DNA from: Artemia franciscana
Taxonomy: Eukaryota > Arthropoda > Branchiopoda > Anostraca > Artemiidae
Direction of reading: 5' to 3'
Length of the DNA stretch: 64,000 nt
Assembly: GCF_032884065.1 (NCBI RefSeq)
Contig: NW_027063379.1
Span: 310,001 to 374,000 of the forward strand
Of this stretch, positions 21,251 through 34,069 are shown piece by piece. The position numbers and the translations under genes are program-made. Under the pieces are notes generated by a model that did not search any database, had not been told where the DNA came from, and worked only from the letters and a program-made list of their open reading frames with translations. Each line of letters starts with the position of its first letter. The stretch's first letter is position 1.

Positions 21251-24200
21251 CTAAAATTAGGATTTGTTAGCTTTATTCCCTGGTTATATATTAATCTGAT
21301 ACTGGAAAAATTAGGCTGGACAAGCAAAGAGTTTAGAAAAGAATATACTAATTCAGAATAAGAAAAGAATATTCATTTCAAAATATTCCAAAAGACAATA
21401 TTTGTAACTGGAATCAGAATAAAATAGATGTTCACAATCATCCACAAGTGATTTGGGATTGTGATTTTCAGTAGCTCAGTTACAACTACAATATTTATTT
21501 TACTGAAATCTTACATTACGTTATAAGTCCAGTTATCACTAAACTAATAGAAATTCTTCGGCTTAAACCTAATTTATATCAGATATTTCAGTTTAAATCA
21601 AGTCTTTTTTTTCCAATGAATAAGGTTTTAGCCACTTATGTTCTAAGGTGCACCTATTTAACCATAACTTAATCTACGTACAGAAGAAAGATTTTCCTAC
21701 ATAGACTTGAAAACTTTTTCAAGGTAAAAAACATATTTGTTATATATTTTCATCCTAGACATTGCAAGGTTTTGACCGAATCTTGGCAATTTTCATGAGC
21801 TAAATGAGTATTCCAGAATATTCAAACACAAAAAAATAAATGCTTTTACTTTAAATCTGTTGGATTTACTTTAGATTAGATTGGTATAAATGGGTTTTTC
21901 AAAGCTAATCTACAGCCTATTGGGGAGAATATTTTAAACTGGACAATTTTCACGAGAAAAGCTTAAATACTGCGATGATATAGATGGCTTATTTTCTTTT
22001 TAGGGGTACAGTTAATCTAATACAAGTTAAACTATAATTTCAGATTAGATTTTAAACCCTTAAGCACACACACACACAAAAATCAAAACAAGCATTTGCA
22101 ATACATCAAAATACCACAAAAAATAAATAAATATTAAGATTATCCGTCCTCCTCGGATTAAAATTTCCACAAAATCCATATACTAACGGAACAAAACCTT
22201 TTGTAGACAAAGCAAAGAGAGAAATGGCATAATAGTCGTAAAGAAGTTTATTTCTAATAAGCAGTAATGCGACTTCTGGTGTGGACGGAAAAATTGAGGG
22301 TGGGTAGGCTTCATCTTTCCCTCCCCAAAAAAGACCGCAAATCCATAGACGTTACAAATTAGTTATAATATTCAGAAAAATGTGACGCTTTTTTCGTTAA
22401 TAGTTCATTTACCTAGACTGTAGCCCCCTGTGCCTTAGCACTTCACCCGCCAATCTAATCATCAGTCTCCCTTAACGCTAGGAGCTTCGCCCATCAATCT
22501 GCAAAATATTTGGATGCAACCTTGTCTAGTAAAGATTTAAACGCTCCTATTGAATATCAAAAGCTCGTATAAAGATTTAGATAAGAATTGGGACCTATTG
22601 TTGACCCCTTCCCTGCATCCTTAATGTGCAAAAAATGCATAAAATTATGTTTTTACGCTTATCTAATGGCTAAAATGGTTTAAAAGATATGCTTTCTATA
22701 GTCAGACACCCTCTACAAACCCAACCCATAAAACATATTATACAAGTTGATGTTTACTTTATAAGTTAGAACTAAATCACGTGCAAGTTACAGCAATACA
22801 TCGCTCAGTGTCGTTTCGTTTTACGATTTTTCGAAGTTCCATCGCTGCTAAATTAGTACTAATTTTCATTGTGCGTCGTTAGGTTTTCGAATTGCGTTGT
22901 TTTTGATTCGAGTCCTTAATTGTTTGTTATAGTCCCTTTTTATAAGATAAATACTCTTTTGTAGACTTAACTTCATCTTTCCTTTTACTTGTTTGGTTTT
23001 CTTTGATTTTCTCTTTTAAGTAATAACTACGGTTTTCCCTTGTTTTTCATAGGTGGTACAATTAGCTGCGCAGTCAAAAGGGTGACTCCTTCCTATCAAA
23101 AACGTATTTTTGGACGCCAGTTAAGCTAAAATTCAATGACGGAAGAAAGGTAGAATTAGTTCATACATTGCAGATTACTTGTCGCTTAGGATTTTATTGG
23201 CTTACTTAGGGATTTTATTGGCTGGTCTTCGTTCGTTTAATTAAAATCAAGTAGTTGCGGGCATCAAGCCACACCTAATTGTAGAAAAAGCTAAGACAGA
23301 TAGTCCCGGTGAGAGGAAAATCTGGCATAAGCGCTTTTTAGGATTATATGAAAATGATGTCATTACTCTTGTTGATAAACAAGTCTATCATCTATCCGTC
23401 CAAACATCATTCCTAGGGTAGAACTAAGGTAGATAGTTATAGAACTAAGGGATGAAAGATCAGACTGATTTTAGGCTGACGCGTAACGGACAATGTCCAC
23501 TGGACTTGTGTGCAAAATGGAGGACTGAATTTGCTTGGACTCACAGGAGAACAAGTGACCTAAACCTATTGTACTCTAAAGGTGGAATACCATATCATAG
23601 GATTGACTGGAGTGTTAGGCGAGTGAAACCCATTCATAAGCTAAGACGGTTGCGCTAACAAAAATCAATAAAATATTGGTTGCAAGAACTATTGCCACTG
23701 AGATTTGCTATTGAAGAAGATGATAGTAACCGTTCAATAAAAATCTTTGAAAAATGAAATTTAACCTCAAAACAAATTTCAAAAGCAATGTGTTTGATTG
23801 ACAAAGCTATGGATATTTTTTTAAACACAATCTTGAGAGCGGAAGGAGTTTTATTGTTTCAGGTGGTAGCTGCGAATATCAATTGCTACAAAGATATTTA
23901 TTTTACGTTGAAAAAAATCTGTTCACAAACACTAGAACAATATTTTGTGAAAAAAGCCGACTTACGACGACACCCATTATGGTTTCATCAGAATGTGATT
24001 AAGTTCAATTTTGTTTTTCATAAATCAATTGAATACAGTAGTATATTTTGTCTTAATTGTATATTTTTTTTCCTATTTTCTTTTTCTTTTTTTCTTTTTA
24101 AATTTTCCGATTTTCTATTTAAAAAGTAGTAGTTTCGTAATCTCGTAACCTTTCTTCAATCTTTACATTGCTGTAGAAAATCTTAATTCACTTTGCGTCA

Positions 24201-25678
24201 CTTCAATTCGTGTCATGCTTTTTTGCAACCTAACCCCGATGCAAAGTAAGGTATTGTTAAATAGTGAAAAATAAAATGAACATAGGCTCCTTTAAAAGTC
24301 TCTAAGCCTTTCCCGTTTTTGTTTGTTATGGTAATGATAGGAAGCCCACGACCTTCAAATAATATGCAAAACTACATAGTACTTCGCAATGTCAGGTTGT
24401 GCAGGCAATATTAAACAGATAATACCTTAACTAATGCTTACAGCTCTCATTAGGAGTGTTTTATTTAAAACAGTTTGTTGTAACCAACTGTAGTAAGGAG
24501 CGACCAGGCTCAATAGTAACCAAAGCACTAAAAAATGGAATTTTGATACCAATGGCTACATCAAAAGAATGGCATTTTAATGCTTATTTTAAACATATAA
24601 ATTTCATCAAGTTTAGTTTTACCCATCAAAAGTTACGAGCCTGAGAAAATTTGCCTTATTTTAGAAAATAGGGGGAAAAGCCCCCAAACGCTAAAGTTTA
24701 TTACTGTTTTAAAAAGTAAAGTTGAGAGAAAGAGTCAAACTTTAGCGTAAAGAGCGGGGCGTTGATGAGGAAGCAGCCCCTTTCATATACGAAGTAATTT
24801 CTGTTCGTTTTAAGTTTTAATGTCGCTCCTTACTTTCAGTTAAAAAAAAACTTGTTTTTGTTTATTTAGCTACTCATAAAATTATTTAATTTCAAGCTAA
24901 AATCTGAACGAACAATGAACAAAAACTTGACCGATTAAATACAGGCGCACAGGGTGAGATTTACTCGGAGGAGGATGGATTTTTCAAAACAGGAAAATAG
25001 TGATGAACTGGGAAATTATTGAAAGTAGTGTAAAAATTATAACTTTTCAAGCTTCTGGGTGCGGCCAACTGCATGGTAAACCTGGGCGTCAGACAAAATA
25101 AAAAACTTGAGCAAATACTACTTCCACTGGTTTTCATTATGTAATTATTGGTTTGTGTAGCTGCCAACAGGTGTACATGGAAGAAGGCAGGTAGCCAGTA
25201 ATCTATTATTGGGCGTAACTTTTGTTCAGAGGGTAGGTTAGTTAAAGCGGTAAAAAAGGAGTGAAATTGCATAAACGCTAAAGAGAATTATAGATTTAGA
25301 CTACAAAATATTAAGTTTGGAAAAAGCCCATGCCCAAAGACTCCTCTTAGAACCTGTCTGTATAAGAATTTCCTTTGTCGGGAAGGGGAAATTTTTTGAC
25401 TCCACAGAGACTATGGAAATTTCCTGAAAATTGAAAAATAATAGAGCTAAGGAGTTTTCAGAATAGAAGCCTTGAGGTCCAAATGTGTGCATGTTGGAAT
25501 GAGAGATTCAATATTCGGTAATAGAAGAAAAGATTAAGTGGAATCTTTTGCAACTCGCATTTAGGATATGAGCAGGGAGTGCAACAGAAAAGCTTTTCGG
25601 ATAATAAATTAAGCTAAAAATGATCAAGTTGTTGATTTCTTAAAATAAAAAGAACATCAAGAATTTCAAAGGACTTAC
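21251..25678 (-). other. 4.4-kb intron of the chitin-binding gene
   Basis: Donor GTAAGT at 25678. It contains a family A deletion copy at 24448-24860. Small plus-strand frames lie at 23452-23658 and 23788-24129; I do not recognise them. The 23452 frame (WRTEFAWTHRRTSDLNLLYS) might be a transposon relic. Confidence 0.6.
24448..24860 (+). mobile_element. Family A, copy 2 (internal deletion)
   Basis: Head block (ACAGTTTGTTGTAACCAACTG hairpin, GTAAGGAGCGACC, AAAAGTTACGAGCCTGAG) joined directly to the terminal inverted-repeat module (CTTTAGCGTAAAGAGCGGGG, then AGTTTTAATGTCGCTCCTTA). The ~1.2 kb between them in long copies is missing, as in MITE-like deletion derivatives. Confidence 0.75.
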
Positions 25679-25726
25679 CAATGCAAACAAATGCTACTAA
25701 TGCAAAACCCTTCGATATGTTCGATT
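25679..25726 (-). CDS. Signal-peptide exon of the chitin-binding protein
   Basis: 48 bases between a TTCTTTTTTAG acceptor and a GTAAGT donor on the minus strand. Read in the phase required by the domain exon it gives SNISKGFALVAFVCI and, across the junction, AVAVTYSVPA: a hydrophobic core with a plausible cleavage site. The first two bases (AA) belong to a codon begun in an earlier exon, probably the one with the start codon. That exon was not found and should lie above 25726. Confidence 0.72.
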
Positions 25727-28700
25727 CTAAAAAAGAAAGAAAATAGATAAATAGCGAGTCATAGAATTAATTTGTTGACGCTGACTTTCAAATACAATAT
25801 ATTTCTCTTTATTTACTTTGTAATTAATGATAAAAAAAAAGGATGTTCAAGGCCTTGACTCTTCTGCGATTATAAGCGAGGCTAAATTATGTCCCCTAAC
25901 TTGCATCAGAACAGGGACACACTGAGGAGGGTTACCCCCAACAAAAATTGGTTAGGTAAACTTCTCCCCCCCCCCGAACGAATATCCTGGATACGGTCCT
26001 ACGCCAGAATCGAATAGTCTTTGGAATTGGAAAAGACCGATCCTGCTTGCAGAAAAACGGCAAAGTTGGTCCACCTTAATTGTCAAGCGAGTGATTCAAT
26101 GACATTTTGAACAAGCTATTGGCTGCTGTCTGCTGGTCATTAGACAAACTATACTATAGGCATACTATACTATACTATAGACTATACTATAATATACTAT
26201 AGACAAACTATACAAGGATCTTTAGACAAGACTCTAAGTAGGCTAGAAATAACAACTCATTAAGAATCTTCCAGAAAAAGTATTTATAACCAGCCAAATT
26301 TTAAAACTGTTCTCTTGCAACAGCATTAGACAAGACTGTAAACTTGCAATTGTTCAGCTCCTTCTGTTAAACAATTTTGGGTATAGACTCCCAAAGGAAC
26401 CTCAAAATAGAATCATAGACTTGTAAACCGATAAGAAAAATCTTAGCTCAAGAGTGTTTTTTTTTTTAGAACAATCCCCTCGTAGATAGGAAGCCGCTGT
26501 CCCAAGATCTTTTCTATTTTCAAAAAATTAGTCTTGAATATTAACTCTAATCTGTTAATCAATAATTTTTTTCTTGAATTTTGAATATTGTTGAAATTAA
26601 GGTATTCGTAATATGTAATCGGAGATGCTGTTGAGTGTAATTTTGGTTCCATTGGCAACTGCGATCCAGAGATAAGGCACAAACCAACTGATGTGTTACT
26701 ATTTAAATTACAAAGGAAATCGAAGAAATGTTCACAATGGTCAGCCCGTTTTGTAAAAAGATAAATTCTGATAACAAGTTTTTCAAAATGTTTAGTAAAG
26801 TATTAATGTCGGTTGAAAAAAGACAATGACGGTTTTTCCACTTCCAGTCAGAGAATCAGCAGTCACCAAGTCATGCCTGTGGAAGGCAGCAGGTGACCGC
26901 AGCAGGTCGAATAGAAGCGCAATATTCTAATAATCCGCAAAATGAATTCTAAATAACCATCTATTACCAAAAAAAAGTTTTCAGGTTTTCAAAAGAAAAC
27001 TTGTCAGAGGAAAGCCGACTTCCCCTTCACTTTCAAGATTCCAAGGTTACAGGTTTTGTTTTACAATATTTCTGTAGGTCGGTTGCTAGATGATCTTTTT
27101 TTTTAATCTCTCCTGTATATGTGTATGTTTTCAAATCATAAATACTTTACTAAATCACTCAAATACATTTAAAGATTAGTTCGTATCTTTTATACTCCCC
27201 TTTTCTCTTTTTTAGTGAAATTGGCGTATGTCAAAAGCTTGGCTTTGGGTCATTGAATAAAGCCGTCCACCCTGTTTGATTAAAATAAAGTTTTATTTGA
27301 CAAGAACTTGAATTATCCCCAAGTGAATAATGGGATTTTTTCATATCAATAAGTAAGATTGATTGCCTCCCCTACACTACAGCCCCTCAAGTTGAAAAAA
27401 AATGAGAAACCGCAAGTCTTGCTAATGAACTTGTCTGTCGAGGCCGCTTAAGATCAGGATCATTTGCAAATGAGTTATTAATTTAGAAAAATGTTGATTG
27501 GTTCATTGACATTACAAAAACAAAAAACTGACAGATGTGTTTCATTTAAGCATGGGAGTAAAGAGTTTGTAAAGAGTTTGTTTGTGATGTGAAATTTTCA
27601 TAGTCTATGGTAGTTTTTCCTACTCCATCAATTTAAACAGATAAGAAAGGATATGTCAAGAATCCGATTGAATTACACAGATATGAAGCATCTTGAGTTT
27701 TGTAATAGGCTAATTGTGTTTCCTGAAATGTGTCGAGGCTAATCAAGTAACCCTACTCATCAGGGAATGCAACATTGGGCTACAATAATTAAAGAGAAAG
27801 CAGGGAATAAAAAACATTCGTTCTGATTTCTATACAGGTATTGTATATACAGGTACCTGTAGAAAATACACCTCTCCCCCTCCCCCATTTGTTGCCTCTG
27901 AATTTACATTAGCCCAGTGTTAAAGGACACTGGTTAAGTGTAAAAGGTTATACTTCACGTAATGTACCTTAACGGCCTAGCGTAGAAAATTACATACGTA
28001 GTTTGAAATCCGCTTACAATATACTCAATGTTTTCATTCTAAACCAAAACTATAGAGCTTATGAGGAATATTTGCTATAAACCAATCTACAATGATTGCT
28101 TTGTCGTCAATTTTGTAAGTGAATAATACAAGACGAAAAAACACAATTTTTCTCTTTACAGCTCTACATTAAACCAAATTGATCTTTTTTCTTAACATTT
28201 CTTCCTTTCCATTCTTCTTATACATGGATAGTACTGTCCGTCAAATCTACAAGTTTGACAAACACGTAACTCCATATTATGAACTAAACTGTTGAAGTGG
28301 CCAATTAGTTTTAAAGGAGGAACGTTACAAATGACTATAACTTATTTTGAATACAATTAGCGTTACTGTAAGCTCGGCTACGTAGTTGTGGCCACATAAT
28401 TCTAATCTCTGTGTTACTACAAAAACAGCCTAAGCAAATAAAACCTATGATCTATTAAAATTTAAACAGTAATTATTCAGTTTTGGGTAGTGCTCATTGA
28501 GTTCCTTCATTAATGCTGCTAGAGCAGCTTTTTCTGTTTACAAAAACAAAGTTTCTTAGTGTTTTACATAAATCGTGCGCTTTAATCTGCTTAACATTAA
28601 GGCAAGCTAGTCCCATAAATTCAGGAGAGCTTATATACCTAGTGGTGACATTGATTTAAGAACAAAAAATTGATGTAAATTATAGCATTCTAAATTAAAT

Positions 28701-28928
28701 TCTAAATATAAAGAAATCCACCACCACTGTGATAAAACAGCAATAAAACAAAAAAAATTACTCTCCTTCTTCCTTAGATTTCATGGTCACTGGGAGGAGC
28801 AAGTGCTTGCAATAGCCCCCCCCCCCACTTGAGAAGCAAAAATACATTAAAAAGGATTATAAGTTGGAAAATGGGTTAATTCCCATTTCAATCTTGGTAG
28901 AAAAAATACTCCTAAATAGTACTTAGCC
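25727..28928. other. Non-coding stretch upstream of the signal exon
   Basis: Probably holds the missing first exon and promoter of the chitin-binding gene, but I could not fix either. A short ACTATACTATAG tandem repeat lies at 26146-26215. Poly-C runs occur near 25968 and 28818. Confidence 0.4.
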
Positions 28929-29626
28929 CTGGCACGTACGCAGGTGGGGCATTTGGGGCCGCCCCTCCCCGAATTTTTTCGAAATGTTTAATTTCCCTAT
29001 GGTTTCTTGGGATTTCTGGCAAAAGTAGGACATATTTTAAGAACCTAGATACATGTATGAAGCTTTTTTGGGGGATTTTACAGCATAGAATTATCTGATC
29101 AAGTCACTGCCCAATTATTAACCCATTTTCTGTCTAACTTTTTACCCTCTTTGAAGTAATTAGTGATTGTACTGTTATTTTATTTTGTAAAAAGAGTTTG
29201 CTTTCCACAACAAAATAGAATGATCCTTGATATTATGGCGTTTTCAGGATAAAGTACAGCTTTTAATGGATCAATTTTGGAAACTATCCTTTTTCATTAA
29301 AATCGACGTTTTTGCAATAGAAGAAATACCCCCACAGCACCCATATTGCACTGTTAACTCTAAAATTTCCCTTTCAGTGGGATATAATAGATTAATCACT
29401 GGTTCTAGATCGCTATGAACATAACCTGAGTCTAAAACGTACTTTTGAGGCCCCAGTCTCCTTCCCCGATCCGCTACAATACTACTGATTAAAGTTAATC
29501 TGTATTTTCCGATATATGCGCTTTTTGCATTTATTTAGTTACTATAAGAGAAAAGTGCTACTTTATATCTGCTTTTTCGAAGGTTTTGACCCCCCCCCCC
29601 GAAATAAATTCCTGCGTACGTGCCTG
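28929..29626. mobile_element. Non-autonomous hAT element with 8-bp target duplication
   Basis: Termini CTGGCACGTACGCAGG (28929-28944) and CCTGCGTACGTGCCTG (29611-29626) are inverted repeats with one mismatch. ACTTAGCC flanks both sides (28921-28928 and 29627-29634). A short CAG-like terminal repeat with an 8-bp duplication is typical of the hAT superfamily. At 698 bp with no transposase, it must have been moved by an enzyme supplied elsewhere. Confidence 0.85.
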
Positions 29627-29634
29627 ACTTAGCC

Positions 29635-30092
29635 TTCTAAGAAAATCCATAGATGCATTCATGATGCTTTTAGATTTTTATTTTTACGAGTCTAAAATTT
29701 CTAAAATATATAGTTTCTGCTTCTTATATGTGCTTTCCATCTATAAATGTTCTAGATGATTGGATACTATTATTAGCCTACGTTATGTTAACTACACAAC
29801 TTATTTGGATACAGTCCATAGAGTCTTGAACATCCCTAGTAATAAAACATTTTTAAAAGAATCAGATCGTCTGCACAAATTTTAGCATTAATTTGGGGTT
29901 CTATGATATTCATTTCTTTGCAATATTCCGTCAAAGTATGAACATATTTCCAGCCAATAAAAATTTTGAAAGCCATATTTGTCACTACACTTTTACGGTC
30001 GAAAAATTCTAAAAGTATATCCTTAAAATCTCACAAACACGAAGAAAATTTCTACCTTAGATGTAACGGATGATAATTTGATGAAACTGAGA
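29635..30092. other. No feature seen
   Basis: AT-rich sequence between two hAT insertions; no frame or repeat recognised. Confidence 0.4.
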
Positions 30093-30633
30093 CTGCAACT
30101 CAGTGTTGCCACTTGACCGGCACCGCTCCGCGGCACCGGTCTCGTCAAAAAGTGGCATTTCCGCGGCATTCTTGAACCAAAATGCAGTAAAATCCGCGGC
30201 ATGCCCGAAATTCTCGGAAAAGCTGTGTTTTGTATTTTTGATAGACAATGGATGAGAAATCTCGCTTTAATACGAATGTTGATTCAGTGTCAAGTGAAGT
30301 GTGGTGAAGATCTGTCATAAATTTGAGAAAACACGTGCTGTCTATCCTTCTTTTCAGAGGTAAAAGGTAACCATGGTCAGCTCAGTCCGTGAACACACAT
30401 TTTTCGTTCATCGGTTTCGTCAAGCACGCAACAGAAGTAAAAGTGCAGAGGTACCACAGCAGGGAAAGACCACGGTGGGAAAACCGTATAAATGTGAACT
30501 GAATAGTGAAGAAATTAAAAGCGATTTTTCCTTGGGCCTTCAAGCCTATCCAATAGAATAATTGATGGGTAACTAGATTCTCGTATCTCAACCTTTTTCG
30601 ATTAATGTTTAATGAAAATCAATATCAAAAGCC

Positions 30634-31551
30634 TCAAGAAGGAACATTCAGATAAATAACAAATAAATAAACAAACAGACAAGATTTATCGGAATCGGAC
30701 TTTTCAAGTGTGTCACAAACAATATCTTTGGCCAGACCATACAAAATGCTTTGGTTCAAAACGTTACAGTCACGAGAAGAGGCACTAGCCTTCACTTTGA
30801 ATACACGCTTGACTAGTCTGGGTTCTAGCTCTAGCACTGACTTGCCCGAGTCAAGCCCTCCTTTAGAATTGCGCTTAAGGCCACACATGGTGTTCAGTGT
30901 TGCTGAAAGAGTCACTGCACTCAGTCGGTTTCGCTTATCAGTTTTCACTTCCTTGAGCAAACTGAAGAGACGCTCGGCAATAAGGTTTGAGAAAGGGAGT
31001 GAGAAAAAGCACTGAACCAATTTCCCGACATTTGGGAACATCCGACTACCATTTGGTGACTTCGTTTGCAATATGTGGCGCCAGCAAACGACAATGTCCA
31101 TGTCATCTACGTCAGGGAGACCGACAGTACTAGGTAGAGCTACACTCGCTATAGATCGCCATTCCTGCTCTAGCTTTGCTTTATTCCAAAGCACAGAATC
31201 ATAGTAGTCAAAGAACTGACGAAGACTGGGAACTTTCAGTTCATAACTAGAGCTTGGGGTAAGCAAGTGTACCAGGTCGTAGATCTTTTCAGAGAATGGA
31301 AAACGGTCAAGAATTTGTTGAACAGCTTCGACGTAGAAATCCCTCGCGGAGCGACAAATTTGGAGACTTTCCGCTAAAAAATGGCCACTGGTAACTTCTC
31401 TCGTTTCGAGCCCCACAAGGAAATCGTACCCTTTGTAGCCGATATAGACATTTTCGTCCGGAAGATAGTTCACTTTGTCATGCGGATTGATGTCAAAAGT
31501 TTTGACTGTTCTAACATATGAAGACAAACAATCAAGAGAGATAAAGCTCTA
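30634..31551 (-). CDS. hAT transposase, last exon
   Basis: An uninterrupted frame of about 305 codons, the longest in the window. A TTTCTTTTTTTAG acceptor ends at about 31552. Counting from 31527, the hAT C-terminal dimerisation region lies at residues ~160-215: MFPNVGKLVQCFFSLPFSN, then AERLFSLLKEVKTDKRNRL and LNTMC. This region holds transposase subunits together and helps form the catalytic centre. Upstream residues fit the helical insertion of hAT enzymes. The BED finger and the first two catalytic aspartates should be in earlier exons toward 36.6 kb, which I could not identify, so activity is unproven. No frameshift is visible in this exon. The protein ends in a hydrophobic LFVYLFVIYLNVPS tail. 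Confidence 0.8.
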
Positions 31552-31859
31552 AAAAAAGAAAACTTCAAATGAGACGACGGCCAGTAGAATTAAAAGACTA
31601 AAACAACGCGGATATTTCGCCTGTATAAAACAAGGCGTTTTCAGCACACGATAGAAAATTAAAAGAAAACTAATCTAAAAACAAATAAAAAACCACCACC
31701 AAAATTTATGAAAATTGAAACTTAGTTAATTATTCTGTTGTGAAATAATCCTCTTGTAAGCTAACATTGAAGGAAATTTGGCAGAAGTAAGGCAGGAAGT
31801 TTTGATCAGTTTCGTCAAAGCAGATATGACGTCGAATCACAGTACATATGACGTAAACA

Positions 31860-32285
31860 CACAAATGTTGCATTTTTGCTGATACCTGTTACCACGGTAA
31901 CTGCGGATCTGCAGTTAGTCGTTTTGCAGTTACCGTGATATCTGATGTACGGTCCGCTGCAAAAACGACTATTATATTGCCGAAATTGCACTTTTCAATA
32001 GTCATCCCAAAAGAAAAACTGATATACAACTACATAACTAGGTGCTGAACTTCTTTCTCACCAATTTGACAAAATTTGATGAAAATGAGATGACTTTTCA
32101 GATACCAAGAGCAGATACCACGGTCGGACCATGATATCTGAATATCAGTTACCGCGGTAGCTGGCCAGATACCACGACAACTGCAAAAACACCTTTTGAC
32201 CGGGGTATCGGATACCACGGTAGCTGCAGAAACGACTTTAGACCGTATATCGAATACCATGGCATCTGCAAAAACGGAACTATTG
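31860..32285. repeat. Cluster of ACCACGGTA(A/G)CTGC motifs, both orientations
   Basis: GATACCACGGTAGCTGCA-like units followed by AAAACGACTTT-like sequence recur at least six times, some inverted (GCAGTTACCGTGATATCTG). Inside the hAT element. Confidence 0.65.
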
Positions 32286-33009
32286 CCGTATAATAATAAT
32301 ATTTATGACCCACTCTATAGGTTTAAGATAGTAGAGTAATCAAAGGAAAGAAATAGAGAGAGTACAAAATAACACACACAACAACAAAAACCACTCAATG
32401 AAAAATTCTGTTTCTAAATCTGAATAGTAAAATTTGTTTCCCGAAAAGGGTTGAAAGACCAAATGAAAATGCGTTACTTTGTTGCTATGACTTGGGCCCA
32501 TGCTGACTTGGACGCACATATTCAAGCAAAGAATTCAACGGATACGTCAATTACGATCCTATTCAGAGAAAGTATCCTTCCCTAAGGTTGATCATGAAGT
32601 TTGACACCCTGACGAGGACCCTTGCTAAGAAGGGCCGAAATATCTGTTGTATGCATTACTTGAATATATTCGTGATTAATAAAATTCCATACAGTGATAC
32701 TCCCTGTCAGATTTGGGGTACCTCTACAGCTAGTAACTGTGTTGCATGGTTGACGAAAACAATTTACGACGAATAGGCGTTCCCGCACTGAGCAGTGTTA
32801 ACCAAGCTCATTTGATTGGGCCACTGAAAAGCCGAGTTTGTATTGAGATTCAAAGTTTCCGCGTCATAGTAGAACTTAGCGCTGTGAGCATGGCCTTAAA
32901 TATTCTGAACATCATGCTACCTTTAGGTCATGGGAAAGGTCGAGTTCGTAGATGGGCTCTGTAGCCCTACACTTAGGGGTGGGGATTCAAATTAAGGGAC
33001 AGACAAATA
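32286..33009. other. No supported gene (hAT interior)
   Basis: Frames of 60-75 codons on both strands lack recognisable motifs. It may contain unfound transposase exons. Confidence 0.3.
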
Positions 33010-33480
33010 TTTTTAAATAGCTAGCAAGATAGTCAATTATGGGGTAAGAAAACATGCTGAACACGGCAATGAAAACCATCTTCTCGCCGGACAAGTTGTT
33101 TGCCCGGAATCCAACCAAAACTGGAAAGTTAGTTAAAAGTAAAAGTTTTATTTGAAGTTGATAAGATGTTCAATTTCGGGCTAAGAGGGCATGCTGAAAC
33201 CGTATATGACAATCGTTTTTTAGCCGGACACATATTTCGTCCGGAATCCGGCTGAAACCGGATAATTTGCTATACGTATATTTTTTATTTGAAGTTAACT
33301 AGATGTTGGAAATAGGGGTAAAGACTCAAAGGGATACGCTAAATTCGTTTCTGAGCTTCAATTTTTCGCCAGACAAGTAGCTCCGGAGTTTCGGCGAAAC
33401 CAGAAAATTAGCAGAAGGCAGGATCGTTTCGATCGGTATCATTAAAATAGATATGACTTATAGAGGTAAACACACATCCT
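33010..33480. repeat. Diverged tandem repeat, ~138-bp unit
   Basis: Three to four units share TTTGAAGTTGATAAGATGTT, GGGCTAAGAGGGCATGCTGA and CGCCGGACAAGT segments (about 33016, 33151, 33292). Inside the hAT element. Confidence 0.6.
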
Positions 33481-33649
33481 GAATCCAAATCTGAACTTGA
33501 TTTTCTCAGAGGATTAGCCATTTCACCTTAATCTGTTTCTAAATCTTTAAGAGTAAAATTTTTCAAGGATTCTGGCAAAGACTGGATCTAGTGAAGACAA
33601 AACCCAATGTCTGGATTAAATATTGAATTTTTGGGATCCCATAGAACCT

Positions 33650-34060
33650 TTGGTCTTGTTTTTTCATTGCCCTAGGACGTTCAGAAGTACCAAACTTGCC
33701 AAAGCACTGAACCCCCCAACTCCCCCAGAGAGAGCAAACCAAGTCTGGTTATTTCAATCATGTATCTGGGACTTGTGCTTATTTATACCACCAAGTTCCA
33801 TCCTGATCTCTCCACTCACTCTAGGCATTTTACACTGGTTTCTCTCTCCAATTCCCCCCAATATCACCAGATCTAGTCAGGACTTAAAATGAGAGCTCTT
33901 AAGTTTAAAATAAGATCCTTCTAAATATCAAATTTCATTAAGAGCCATTCACCCCTTTGTAAGTTAAACATACGTCAATTTTTCTCTTTTTTTCTGAATT
34001 AACCATCCCTCGACTCTCCCCAGATATTTGAATTGGGGAAGAGACAATTTCTAATTTAAT
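33650..34060 (-). repeat. Family B units (hAT interior)
   Basis: About one and a half units of the family seen at 41.5-42.3 and 45.7-48.9 kb: ACGTTCAGAAGTACCAAAC, CCATCCTGATCTCTCCACTC and TTCATTAAGAGCCATTCACC. Confidence 0.75.
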
Positions 34061-34069
34061 CTGGTCTGA

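Noticed and set aside
24961..25492. Minus-strand frames of 63-103 codons in the intron
   Set aside because: No domain, no convincing splice sites, and they conflict with the phase of the chitin-binding exons.
30710..31015. 101-codon plus-strand frame
   Set aside because: Shadow of the transposase exon on the opposite strand.
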